Shown: positions 25,183 through 33,541, counted from the first letter of the stretch. The stretch is DNA of 44,122 bases from JAICJR01 sp036494715 (GCA_036494715.1 DASXNY010000044.1:1-44122); one strand, 5' to 3'. Numbers and translations: made by a program. The notes: generated by a model from the sequence alone, not told the origin.

Positions 25183-26916
25183 TTGCCTGCTCCTGACGTA
25201 GTGATCGTCGGAGCGGGCCATAACGGCCTCGTCGCGGCCAACTACCTGGCTGACGCCGGGCTGGCCGTGACGGTGGTTGAACGACGCGGCATGGTCGGCG
25301 GCGCCACGGTCACCGAGGAGCTGATTCCCGGCTTCCGCTCCTCGTCCTGCTCGTACGTCGCCGGCCTGCTGCATCCGAAGGTGCTGCGCGATCTCGACCT
25401 CGCGCAGCAGGGCCTCCGGCTGTACCAGACCGACGTGGGGGACGTGAACCTGCTCGAGGACGGCAGGCACGTGGTCCTCTGGAACGAGCTGAGCGCAACG
25501 CTGCGCGATCTCGAGCGCCTGCGCCCGGGCGAGTCGGAGCGCTTCGTCGCGCTCGGGCTGCGCCTCCAGCAGTTCGCGCGGATGATCGCCCCGTGGGTGC
25601 TCGAGGCGCCGCCCGAGCTGTCGGAGGTGCTCGCGACTTTCGAACGCGCGGGCGAGGCGGACCTGTTCGAGGAGTTCTTCACGCTGAGCGTCGCGGACCT
25701 GCTCGACCGCTACCTCGAGCTCGACCTGCTCAAGGGCTTCCTCAGCTTCTACGCCCTCGTGTCCGCCTGGGGTGGGCCGTGGACTCCGGGCTGGAGCTTC
25801 CTCTACGGGCACCACTCGATCGGCGAGTACGAGGGCCGGATGGGCCAGTACGCGTTCCCCCGCGGCGGGATGGGCTCGCTGGCGGAGGCGCTCGCGTCAC
25901 GCGCGCGGGCGCGCGGCGTTGCGATCCGCGTCGACGCTCCGGTGGAGCGCATCCTCGTCGAGCGCGGTCGCGCCACGGGCGTGCTGCTCGCGAGCGGGGA
26001 GGAGCTGCCGGCGCGCTCCGTCGCCTCGGGCGCCGACCCGCATCGCACGTTCCTCGGGCTTGTCGAGCGGGGTGACCTGCCGGCGCGCTTCCGCACGGAC
26101 ATCGAGCACTTCGACATGCGCGGCTCGATGGCGCGCGTGCACATCGCGCTCGACGGCCTGCCCGACTTCGTGGGCATGGAGAGCGGCGCCGGTCCTCACT
26201 ACCGCGGGCTCACCCTGCTCGGCGCCGACATGGAGCGCTTCGAGCGCGCCTGGGACGCGGAGCGCCAGGGCCGCATTCCCGAGGACTTCCCAGTCGAGTT
26301 CCTGACCCAGAGCGTCCACGACGACACGATCGCGCCGGCCGGCAAGCACCTGCTGATCACGGGGGTGCAGCAGCTGCCGTACGAGCTGGCCGACGGCACG
26401 TGGGACGACCACAAGGCGGCTTTCACCGAGCGGGTTATCGAGGTGATGACGCGCTACGCACCTCGTCTCCGCGACCACATCATCGACACCTACACCATCA
26501 CGCCGCTCGACCTCGAGCGCGAGTACGGCCTCACGGGCGGCAACATCTTCCACGGCGCGATGACGCTCGGCCAGGTGTTCGGCGGCCGCCCCGCCAGCGG
26601 CTTCGGCGGTTACCGCTCGCCGATCGAGGGGCTGTACCTGTGCGGGGCGGGTGCGCACCCCGGCGGCGGTGTGATGGGCGTCCCGGGACACAACGCGGCG
26701 CACGTGATCGCGAGCGATCTCCTGGGCATCACGGGTCACGGACGCAACGGAGCCGCGCCCGCCGCGGGCGGCGCCGATCGCGGTCCGCTGATCGAGCGCG
26801 TGATGGCGCGTCCGCGTCCGCGCAAGGCGCTTGTCTGGCTCGCCCGGCAGCCCGCCTTGAGTCCGCTGGTCGAGCGACTCAGCCGGCGGCGCGCCGAGCC
26901 GGCACGCCGGCCGTAA
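25183..26916 (+). CDS. Phytoene-dehydrogenase-like FAD-dependent oxidoreductase B
   Basis: A 577-residue paralogue of the enzyme at 4871-6589. The start is TTG 25183, with GGAG five bases upstream and an immediate VVIVGAGHNGLVAANYLA FAD motif (6-23). The closing FAD segment LYLCGAGAHPGGGVMGVPGH and the shared HDDTIAPAGKHLL and TWDDHKAAF stretches confirm the relation. A basic, Arg- and Pro-rich tail ends the protein. It is coupled to permease A, so it may act early on the imported compound, but its chemistry (dehydrogenation or amine oxidation) is not fixed by the sequence. The last 38 bases overlap the convergent SDR 8 gene. Confidence 0.9.
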   Translation: MPAPDVVIVGAGHNGLVAANYLADAGLAVTVVERRGMVGGATVTEELIPGFRSSSCSYVAGLLHPKVLRDLDLAQQGLRLYQTDVGDVNLLEDGRHVVLWNELSATLRDLERLRPGESERFVALGLRLQQFARMIAPWVLEAPPELSEVLATFERAGEADLFEEFFTLSVADLLDRYLELDLLKGFLSFYALVSAWGGPWTPGWSFLYGHHSIGEYEGRMGQYAFPRGGMGSLAEALASRARARGVAIRVDAPVERILVERGRATGVLLASGEELPARSVASGADPHRTFLGLVERGDLPARFRTDIEHFDMRGSMARVHIALDGLPDFVGMESGAGPHYRGLTLLGADMERFERAWDAERQGRIPEDFPVEFLTQSVHDDTIAPAGKHLLITGVQQLPYELADGTWDDHKAAFTERVIEVMTRYAPRLRDHIIDTYTITPLDLEREYGLTGGNIFHGAMTLGQVFGGRPASGFGGYRSPIEGLYLCGAGAHPGGGVMGVPGHNAAHVIASDLLGITGHGRNGAAPAAGGADRGPLIERVMARPRPRKALVWLARQPALSPLVERLSRRRAEPARRP

Positions 26917-27688
26917 GGCCGCCGTCCACCACCAGCGCGCTTCCGGTCATGAACGAGGAATCGTCGCTCGTCAGATACGCCACCGCCGCGGCGATCTCGT
27001 CGGCGCCACCGAGCCGGCCGAGCGGTTGGCGCGCCTCCATCTGGGCGAAGAAGGCGGCGCGGTCCGCCGCCGCCGCGGCGAGCGAGTCCACCCAGGGCGT
27101 GTGCACCGTCCCCGGGCAGACGCAGTTCACGCGCACTCCGGTGCCCGCGTGGTCGAGCGCCAGCGCCCGGGTCATGCTGACCACAGCGCCCTTGGTAGCG
27201 CAGTAGGCGAAGCGGTTCACGAGCCCGACCAGGCCGGCGACCGAGGCGATGTTGACCACGCTGCCCTTGCCCTGCTCGAGCAGGCGCCCGAGCACGGCCC
27301 GCGTGCAGCGGAAGGTCCCGTCGACGTTGACCTTGAAGAGGCGCGCCCAGTCCTCGTCCGAGGTTTCGAGGATCGATCCCGCGGCGCCCACGCCCGCGTT
27401 GTTCACGAGCGCGTCGACGCCGCCGAGCCGGTCGTCGACGAGCTCCGAGAGGTCGGCCTCGACCGTGTCCGCGGCGACGTCAAGCCGCCCCGGCGTGGCC
27501 TCTCCGCCCGCCGCGCGGATGCTCTCGGCCGCCCGCGTCGCCGCCGCCTCGTCGATGTCGGAGACGAGCACGCGCGCGCCCTCGGCGGCCAGCCGCATGC
27601 TCGAGGCAAGGCCGATACCGGAGCCCGCACCGGTTACCACGACCCTCGTACCAGCGAGCCGCGCCCGCAGGTCCGGGCCGACCGTCAC
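26879..27688 (-). CDS. SDR-family oxidoreductase 8
   Basis: A 269-residue short-chain dehydrogenase. TGAGSGIG is at 19-26, NNAG at 96-99, and a serine in NIASV with Tyr162 and Lys166 (YCATK) completes the active site. Asp44 after strand 2 (VSDIDE) suggests NAD(H). The start GTG 27688 overlaps the RraA-like stop (GTGA), so translation is coupled. It is the third gene of the GMC B - RraA - SDR unit, and its end overlaps the convergent FAD enzyme by 38 bases, which is unusual for two well-conserved genes. Confidence 0.92.
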   Translation of the reverse strand: MTVGPDLRARLAGTRVVVTGAGSGIGLASSMRLAAEGARVLVSDIDEAAATRAAESIRAAGGEATPGRLDVAADTVEADLSELVDDRLGGVDALVNNAGVGAAGSILETSDEDWARLFKVNVDGTFRCTRAVLGRLLEQGKGSVVNIASVAGLVGLVNRFAYCATKGAVVSMTRALALDHAGTGVRVNCVCPGTVHTPWVDSLAAAAADRAAFFAQMEARQPLGRLGGADEIAAAVAYLTSDDSSFMTGSALVVDGGLTAGVPARRAAG

Positions 27689-28380
27689 AAGACGCCGGTG
27701 CGCTCGTAGACGTCGCGCACGCTCACGCCCTGCTTGAGCATCCGCTGCGCCTCGTGCTCCTTGGCGAGCTTGATGGCGGCCTCGTCGATCGCCTTCTCGG
27801 CGATCTCCACCGGGATCACCACGACGCCGTCGAGGTCCGCGGCGATCAGGTCGCCCGGTCGCACCGGGACGTCGCCGCAGATGATCGGCTCGTCGAACGA
27901 GGTCACCTCTGCGCGGCCGTACGAGTCGGCGGCGTGGATGGTCGAGGCGATCGTGGGGAAGCGCAGCCGCTCGATGCCCGCGATGTCGCGCACGCCGCCG
28001 TCGATCACGGCGCCCACGCCCCCGCGCGCGAGCGCTCGCGTTGAAAGGAGCTCGCCCCAGAGTCCGGCCTGACTCGCACCGCCCGCGCTGACCGCGACGA
28101 CCGCGCCCGGCGGCATCACGTCGGTCGCCGCCATCTCCATCGCGTACGGCTCGGACACGAGGCTCGGCTGGGGAACGGCCTGCATCGTGAAGGCGGGCCC
28201 GAGGATGGGCCTGACGGCAGCCACCGGGCGCATTCGCGAGTGCATCACCTGGTTCCGGTAGCCGAGCCTGTCGAGCACATCGGCGATCGTCGCGACCGTC
28301 AACCCCTGTAGCCCGATGTGGTGCTCGACGAGCTCGGAGATCTTGGTTGCCGAGCCTTTCGAGTCCGTGTCTAGAGTCAT
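27685..28380 (-). CDS. RraA-like / 4-hydroxy-4-methyl-2-oxoglutarate aldolase-type protein
   Basis: A 231-residue protein of the RraA/HMG-aldolase family. The core features are VIDGGVRDIAGI, with the Arg and Asp used by the aldolases for substrate and metal, and DLIAADLDGVVVIP near the end. Class II pyruvate aldolases of this family split 4-hydroxy-4-methyl-2-oxoglutarate or decarboxylate oxaloacetate. The catabolic context favours an aldolase or decarboxylase over the RNase E regulator. ATG 28380 is chosen because it gives a normal N terminus (MTLDTDS); no ribosome site precedes it. The shared operator-like element ends two bases before the start codon. Confidence 0.87.
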   Translation of the reverse strand: MTLDTDSKGSATKISELVEHHIGLQGLTVATIADVLDRLGYRNQVMHSRMRPVAAVRPILGPAFTMQAVPQPSLVSEPYAMEMAATDVMPPGAVVAVSAGGASQAGLWGELLSTRALARGGVGAVIDGGVRDIAGIERLRFPTIASTIHAADSYGRAEVTSFDEPIICGDVPVRPGDLIAADLDGVVVIPVEIAEKAIDEAAIKLAKEHEAQRMLKQGVSVRDVYERTGVL

Positions 28381-28381
28381 A

Positions 28382-28396
28382 TGTTGAACGTTAACA
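28382..28396 (-). promoter_or_regulatory. Operator-like site 7 directly before the RraA-like gene
   Basis: TGTTGAACGTTAACA (plus-strand reading) contains the shared core TTGAACGTTAAC and has outer arms TGTT/AACA. It lies in the 60-base gap between GMC B and the RraA-like gene, almost touching the start codon. No good -35 could be read, so it may act as an internal operator inside the GMC B unit, or a weak leaderless promoter may overlap it. Confidence 0.55.
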
Positions 28397-28439
28397 TGAG
28401 CGGCGCCTGAGAGCGAGATTTCAGCGCCGCACACAACTT

Positions 28440-29984
28440 CTAATCGGGAGCCTGCAAGCGGCGCTGGCTCAGCAGCTCCGCCACCTTCTCTCCGATCACG
28501 GTGGTCGGCATGTTCGTGTTGCCTGACATCACGAACGGCATGATCGAAGCGTCCGCGACGTACGCACCCTCGACACCGTGGACGGAAGCATCGGCCCCGA
28601 CGACCGCCGTCGGATCGCTCGCCGGCCCCATCTTGCAGCTGCCCGCGGGGTGGAAGTAGTGGACCGCGGCCTGCCTGGCGAAGTCGCGAAGGTCGTCCTC
28701 GCCCTCCACGTCCGGACCAGGTACCAGCTCCTTGCCCAGCAGTTCTTTGAAGCGCGGCTGCGCGGCCGCCTCTCGTGAGACGAGCGAAGCCTCCACGAGA
28801 CGCTCGAGGTCGCTCCCGTCGGCATCCGTCAGGTAGCCGTGATCGATGATCAGCGGATCGGCGCAGTGCGGCCCGCTGAGCCGGACATGGCCGCGCGAGA
28901 GCGGCGAGACGACCACGCCCGCGAGGGTCCAGCGCCATGATTCGCGCGCGTAGGGGTTACGCCCGCCGAGGGCGTAGATGTGCAGGTCGAAGCCTTCGCC
29001 GCAATCGTGGGACGGGAGCTTCGCTATCACCTGCTCGTCCGGACGCCATCGATCCGAGCTGTACTCGCTCATCAGCTCGACGAGCTCGCGGCTACCCGCG
29101 TAGTCGAACTCCAGGGCGGGTTGGTCATGGAGGTTTTCGCCGACCCCTGGGAGCTCGCGGACCGGTTGCACACCGGCGGCTCGAAGGTGAGGCGCCGCGC
29201 CAATTCCGGAGCGCAGGAGGATCGCCGGGCTGCCGTAGGCGCCGGCCGACAGCACCACGCGCTCAGCCCTCACCTCGACGTCCGCGCCGTCGTGGCGGAC
29301 GACCACCCCGGTGGCGCGCGAGCCCTCGAGCAGAAGCCGTTCCACCTCGGCATCGCCGACGATCGTGAGGTTGGGCTCGCCGCGAAGATGATCCAGGTAG
29401 GCGAACGGTGCAGTGATGCGTTTGCCGTCGGGCTCCACGCTCAGCGGGTAGGGAGCGACGCCGGCGACTTCATCCAGATCGTTGATGTCGTCCACGCGGG
29501 GGATGCCCACCGCCTCGAGCGAACCGGCGAACTCCGCCTGAAACGGCGTCAGCTCGTCGAAACCCACCCGCCTCACTCTGAGCCGCTCCCATGCCTTGTC
29601 GAAGAGCGGGAGCAGATCGTTCGTGGACCAGCCCGGGTTGCCGAGCGCCGCCCAGCCGTCGTAGTCGAACCGGCTGCCGTGGACGACGGCTCCCGCGTTG
29701 TGGGATGAGCATCCGCCGAGCACCTTCGCGCGGGGGAAGGCGATCTCGCGTCCGTGGATCTGGCCGCTGTAGCCCCAGTCATGCGAGGCCATCGCGAGGG
29801 TGGCGGCGTCGAGCAGGTCATCCGGCCAGCGGCCGCTGTTCCGTGGCCCGTAGTCGGGGCCGGCCTCGAGCAACAGCACCTCCTGGCCAGCTTCAGCCAG
29901 CCGCCCGGCGATCACCGCCCCCGCTGTACCGCTACCTACAACTACGACTTCCGCGCGGGCGGCCAGCGTGCTTGTCGACGGCAT
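28440..29984 (-). CDS. GMC-family FAD-dependent oxidoreductase B
   Basis: A 514-residue paralogue of GMC A. VVVGSGTAGAVIAGRLAE is the FAD motif near the N terminus, LGGCSSHNAGAVVHGSR is the first GMC signature, and GAYGSPAILLRSGIG is the second. Catalytic His445 is in HYFHPAGSCKMGP, with the partner in SGNTNMPT. The length and the spacing of all motifs match GMC A closely. GAGG lies before ATG 29984. It opens the GMC-RraA-SDR unit and is divergent from phosphoesterase B. It probably oxidises an alcohol or polyol; the electron acceptor is not known. Confidence 0.92.
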   Translation of the reverse strand: MPSTSTLAARAEVVVVGSGTAGAVIAGRLAEAGQEVLLLEAGPDYGPRNSGRWPDDLLDAATLAMASHDWGYSGQIHGREIAFPRAKVLGGCSSHNAGAVVHGSRFDYDGWAALGNPGWSTNDLLPLFDKAWERLRVRRVGFDELTPFQAEFAGSLEAVGIPRVDDINDLDEVAGVAPYPLSVEPDGKRITAPFAYLDHLRGEPNLTIVGDAEVERLLLEGSRATGVVVRHDGADVEVRAERVVLSAGAYGSPAILLRSGIGAAPHLRAAGVQPVRELPGVGENLHDQPALEFDYAGSRELVELMSEYSSDRWRPDEQVIAKLPSHDCGEGFDLHIYALGGRNPYARESWRWTLAGVVVSPLSRGHVRLSGPHCADPLIIDHGYLTDADGSDLERLVEASLVSREAAAQPRFKELLGKELVPGPDVEGEDDLRDFARQAAVHYFHPAGSCKMGPASDPTAVVGADASVHGVEGAYVADASIMPFVMSGNTNMPTTVIGEKVAELLSQRRLQAPD

Positions 29985-30007
29985 TGAATTCCTCTCTACA
30001 GGTGCAC

Positions 30008-30043
30008 TTGATCGTTACATTAAATACCGCTACGCTTCGCCCG
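30008..30043 (+). promoter_or_regulatory. Promoter and operator site 8 between GMC B and phosphoesterase B
   Basis: TTGATC (30008-30013) and TACGCT (30031-30036) are 17 bases apart on the plus strand. The element TTGATCGTTACA lies at 30008-30019 and continues as TTAAAT, as at site 5. It therefore covers the -35. The divergent GMC B start is 24 bases away, so the site may serve both directions. A weak minus-strand pair (TTAATG, TGTAGA) is also possible. Confidence 0.58.
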
Positions 30044-30142
30044 CGTCGTCTTCCGGGGGACGGCCGGGGATGAGGCATTCAATCCGCTCTGAGGGACGGG
30101 ATTTGGTTGGCCCTTTTCGGAAGGCGCAGGAACGGCTCGGAC

Positions 30143-31078
30143 GTGTCGGCTCGGTTCTTCTACGCCACCGACCTGCATAGCTCGGAGGCGTGTTTTCGCA
30201 AGCTGCTCGCGGCTCCCGCCGCGTACGAGGCTTCGACCGTGATCATGGGCGGCGACTGCACCGGCAAGATGCTGATCCCGATCGTGCGCTCGGAACTGGG
30301 CGACTGGGTGTGCGAGTGGGCTGGCGAGCGCCACGCTCTGGTGAGCGAGGACGAGGTGGCCGAACTGGAACGTCGCATTCGCTACGCCGGCCTGTACCCC
30401 GTGCGCCTCAGCCAGTCCGAGGCGGGCGAGCTCGCGAACTCCGATCGCCTCGAGCAGCTGTTCAGCCGGCAAATGTTGGAGACGCTCGCCCAGTGGGTTG
30501 AGCTGGCCGAAGAGCGGCTTGCACCCAAAGGAGTGCGCGTGATCATGACGCCCGGCAACGACGACGAGTTCGCCGTCGACGAGGTGCTGCGCGCCGGCTC
30601 GTATGTGGAAGCGCCGGAGGGTGGCGTCACCCGGCTCGGGCAGCACGAGATGTTGAGCATCGGCTGGTCGAACCACACGCCGTGGCACACGCCCCGCGAG
30701 TGCTCGGAGGAAGACCTCGCGGGGAAGATCGACGCGCTGGCCGAGCAGATCGAGGACATGCCGAATGCGATCTTCAACATCCACGTGCCGCCGTACGGGA
30801 CAGGACTCGACGATGCGCCCGAGCTTGACGAGGACCTTCGCCCGATCCAGGGCGGCTCGGTTTCGAAGGCGGTCGGCAGCACCGCCGTTCGCGACGCCCT
30901 CCTCAAACACCAGCCGCTGCTGAGCCTGCACGGACACATTCACGAGTCGCGCGGCGTGCAGAAGCTTGGCCGGACCACGGCAATCAATCCGGGCAGCGTC
31001 TACGGGGAGGGCGTCCTCCAGGGCGTCGTGGTGGAGCTGCGGCCGGGGTCGGTTCGCCAGACCCTCACCACCGGATGA
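30143..31078 (+). CDS. Metallophosphoesterase B
   Basis: A 311-residue calcineurin-like phosphoesterase, closely related to 10519-11463. Asp10 and His12 (YATDLHSS), Asp38 (MGGDCTGKM), PGNDDE, NIHVPP and LHGHIHESRGVQ supply the metal ligands. GTG 30143 is preferred because it gives the same short lead before the first motif as the paralogue; TTG 30107 would add 12 residues. The leader from the predicted promoter is about 100 bases. It is followed 36 bases later by permease B. Two copies in one regulon, each opening a unit, suggest a real step or control role in the pathway, but the phosphorylated substrate is unknown. Confidence 0.87.
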   Translation: MSARFFYATDLHSSEACFRKLLAAPAAYEASTVIMGGDCTGKMLIPIVRSELGDWVCEWAGERHALVSEDEVAELERRIRYAGLYPVRLSQSEAGELANSDRLEQLFSRQMLETLAQWVELAEERLAPKGVRVIMTPGNDDEFAVDEVLRAGSYVEAPEGGVTRLGQHEMLSIGWSNHTPWHTPRECSEEDLAGKIDALAEQIEDMPNAIFNIHVPPYGTGLDDAPELDEDLRPIQGGSVSKAVGSTAVRDALLKHQPLLSLHGHIHESRGVQKLGRTTAINPGSVYGEGVLQGVVVELRPGSVRQTLTTG

Positions 31079-31114
31079 CACACGACTGAAAACACACCGA
31101 GAGGGAGAGACGTT

Positions 31115-32770
31115 TTGAGCACGCAGGGTAGAGGCGTACAACCTTCCGGCCCCAGCGTCACGTCGGCTTCGGGCGGAGGCTATGCCCGCCGCTCGTCGGG
31201 GCTGGTGCGGGACTTCTCACAGCTCGACACGTGGATCTACAACACGTTGGCGATGAACATCATCGCCAATGGCATCCTCGCATTCGCGCTGCTGTCCCTC
31301 ACATACCCGCGGGCCAACATCCCGCTGGCGTTCCTGATCGCGGGTCTGTTCTGCTGCTTCGAGGCTGTCGTCTACGCCCTCTTCCAGGCGGCGATGCCAC
31401 GCACCGGTGGCGACTATGTCTTCCAGAGCCGCGTTTTCGGCGGAGGCTACGCGACCGTCTTTGCGTTCTCCGGCACCACGTTGGTCCAGATCTTCACCTA
31501 CGCGATCGCCGGCTTCGTAATCGCCACCGCGATCTTCTCCCCGGCCTTCGTGATGCTCGGTGCCTACTACGGCCTGCACTGGCTGACGAGCGTCGGCACC
31601 TGGCTCTCGGGGAAGTGGGGCATTTTCACCTGCGGCATGATCGCGGCCGTCTGGGGCTCGCTGGTCAACATTCGCGGGCTCCGCGTGTACGCGATCCTGC
31701 AGCGTTGGTTCTTCTGGATCGGACTCTTTCTGCTGGCCATCCTCGTGATCGCCGTGGCCGCGACGTCGCGTGGCGGCTTCATCCATCACCTCAACAGCTT
31801 CGTCGGCGACAACTTCGGGACGAAGAACGCCTACCAGGTCACGCTCAAACGCGGCGGTTCGGTCGACACATCCTTCGACCTTGCGCAGACCATCAAGGCC
31901 AGCGTGATTGCCGCGTTCGCCTTGATCTTCCCCGCCTACAGCGTCATGCAGGCAGGCGAGATTCGTCGCGCCAACAGCGTGCGGGCCAACCTCGCGGCGA
32001 CACTCGGCGCGGAGGTCTTCACGACCCTCGGGCTGGCCCTGATTGGCGCATTGCTCGTGAGCCGCGCGGGGCACGGCTTTCTCTACTCGAGCGGCACCCT
32101 CTTCTACGGGGGCGCGGCCAACAACCCGTTGCCCGTCCCGCCGTCGCTCGGCTTCTTCTTCTCGATAGCGGGTGGGCACGCGGTGTTCGTGTGGATCACC
32201 CTGGCCATGGTGTTCTGCTGGGTGATGATGTGGTTCCCCAACAGCACCTTGGGCGCGAGCCGAAACGTGATGGCGATGGCGTTCGACGGCATCCTCCCCG
32301 GCAAGCTCGCGGCGGTGAACTCACGCTTCCACACGCCGGTGTTCGCGATCCTGCTCTACGGCGTGATCTCGATACCGGCGGTGATCCTCTACGCCTTCTC
32401 ATCGAGCTTCCAGGCGTTCACCTTCGGGTTCTTCATCGTGTTCATCACCAACTACGGCGCGACGATGCTGGCCGGACTGTTCTTCCCCTACCGGCGCAAG
32501 CGCCTATACGAGGAGAGCCCGGCCGCGGCGTACAAGTTCCTCGGTATTCCGCTGATCTCACTGGCAGCGGTCGTGTTCCTCGCCTTCGTCATCTACGTCG
32601 ACTACCAAGCGCTCACCGCCGACGAGCTCGGCCTCAACGGCAACAAGGGACTCATCTTCCTGGGGGCGATGTACGGCGTGGCGATCATCACCTACCTGAT
32701 CGCGTGGTTCTACCAGCGGCAACGCGGCGTGCGGCTGACCTCCGCCTACCAGCAGCTGCCTATCGAGTGA
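31115..32770 (+). CDS. APC-superfamily amino acid/amine permease B
   Basis: A 551-residue transporter with about 12 membrane segments and the same plan as permease A. It has the N-terminal SSGLVRDFSQLDTWIYN, PRTGGDYVFQSR after segment 2, a polar loop with LNSFVGDNFGTKN, and the tail AYQQLPIE. The start is TTG 31115, with GGGAG upstream. It pairs with phosphoesterase B, whereas permease A pairs with an FAD enzyme, so the two permeases may import different members of one compound class. It is the last gene of the catabolic region; the tRNA begins 38 bases after its stop. Confidence 0.92.
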   Translation: MSTQGRGVQPSGPSVTSASGGGYARRSSGLVRDFSQLDTWIYNTLAMNIIANGILAFALLSLTYPRANIPLAFLIAGLFCCFEAVVYALFQAAMPRTGGDYVFQSRVFGGGYATVFAFSGTTLVQIFTYAIAGFVIATAIFSPAFVMLGAYYGLHWLTSVGTWLSGKWGIFTCGMIAAVWGSLVNIRGLRVYAILQRWFFWIGLFLLAILVIAVAATSRGGFIHHLNSFVGDNFGTKNAYQVTLKRGGSVDTSFDLAQTIKASVIAAFALIFPAYSVMQAGEIRRANSVRANLAATLGAEVFTTLGLALIGALLVSRAGHGFLYSSGTLFYGGAANNPLPVPPSLGFFFSIAGGHAVFVWITLAMVFCWVMMWFPNSTLGASRNVMAMAFDGILPGKLAAVNSRFHTPVFAILLYGVISIPAVILYAFSSSFQAFTFGFFIVFITNYGATMLAGLFFPYRRKRLYEESPAAAYKFLGIPLISLAAVVFLAFVIYVDYQALTADELGLNGNKGLIFLGAMYGVAIITYLIAWFYQRQRGVRLTSAYQQLPIE

Positions 32771-32808
32771 AGTCCGCCACAGGACAAGCCGATCCGGGAA
32801 CCTGGCAG

Positions 32809-32882
<74 letters not shown>

Positions 32883-32907
32883 CGGCAGGCCGAACGATAG
32901 TCCTGGA

Positions 32908-33522
32908 TCAGTCTTCTTCGTACAGGGACTCGCCCGCCAGTTCGCGGCCGTTCGGGCCCCACAGCTTCACTTCGATGTAGTCGCCCGTGTAGTTGTCGAG
33001 CGAGACGAGCGTGAAGCGGTTCTCGGCCATCACGCACTGGTCGGTGGTGGTCGGCCCGAGCTCGGTCGTCGCCACCGCGCCGTTGGCTACGAGCGCGACT
33101 CCCCACACGAGCGCGATCTCGCCCGCGCGCCCCTGCGGGCCGCGCCAGGAGCCGATCACGTCGTCGGACAGGTCGAGCGACCAGTCGGGGTTGGCGTCGG
33201 CGGTCTCGTCGGTGTAGTCGGCGTGCGCCTCGAAGTCGCGCGACTCGGCCCCCTCGTGGTCGCGCCGGAACGACACGTGCCCGAACAGCTCGAAGCCGTT
33301 CGTGGTGATCGAGGTCGCGGGCACGTACGTGCGCCCGCCCCACGTGCGGTCCGGGAACCAGGTGATCGTGCCGGGGTCGCCGATGTCGTCGTCCTCCGAC
33401 TCCACGCGCCGGCAGGCCTCGAGAAAGTGGTTGCCGAGCGCGTCCGCCCAGCGGCCGTACGGCAGCGCCTCGCGCGGGTGCTCGGCGATGAAGCGCGGGA
33501 TCGGTCGTTCGTCGGGCGGCAT
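32908..33522 (-). CDS. Conserved-looking hypothetical protein
   Basis: A 204-residue protein that I cannot assign. It is acidic, has no signal peptide and no membrane segment. The second half looks strand-rich (GEIALVWGVALVANGAVATTELGP, cited as GEIALVWGVAL and NGAVATTELGP), ending in DYIEVKLWGPNGRELAGESLYEED. Trp is frequent (ITWFPDRTWGG, PDWSLDLSDD). It follows the GalT-like gene by 19 bases in the same direction, so it may be co-transcribed. Coding character is supported by ATG placement and typical third-position GC. Confidence 0.7.
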   Translation of the reverse strand: MPPDERPIPRFIAEHPREALPYGRWADALGNHFLEACRRVESEDDDIGDPGTITWFPDRTWGGRTYVPATSITTNGFELFGHVSFRRDHEGAESRDFEAHADYTDETADANPDWSLDLSDDVIGSWRGPQGRAGEIALVWGVALVANGAVATTELGPTTTDQCVMAENRFTLVSLDNYTGDYIEVKLWGPNGRELAGESLYEED

Positions 33523-33541
33523 GGCGCGCGAGACTAACGCG

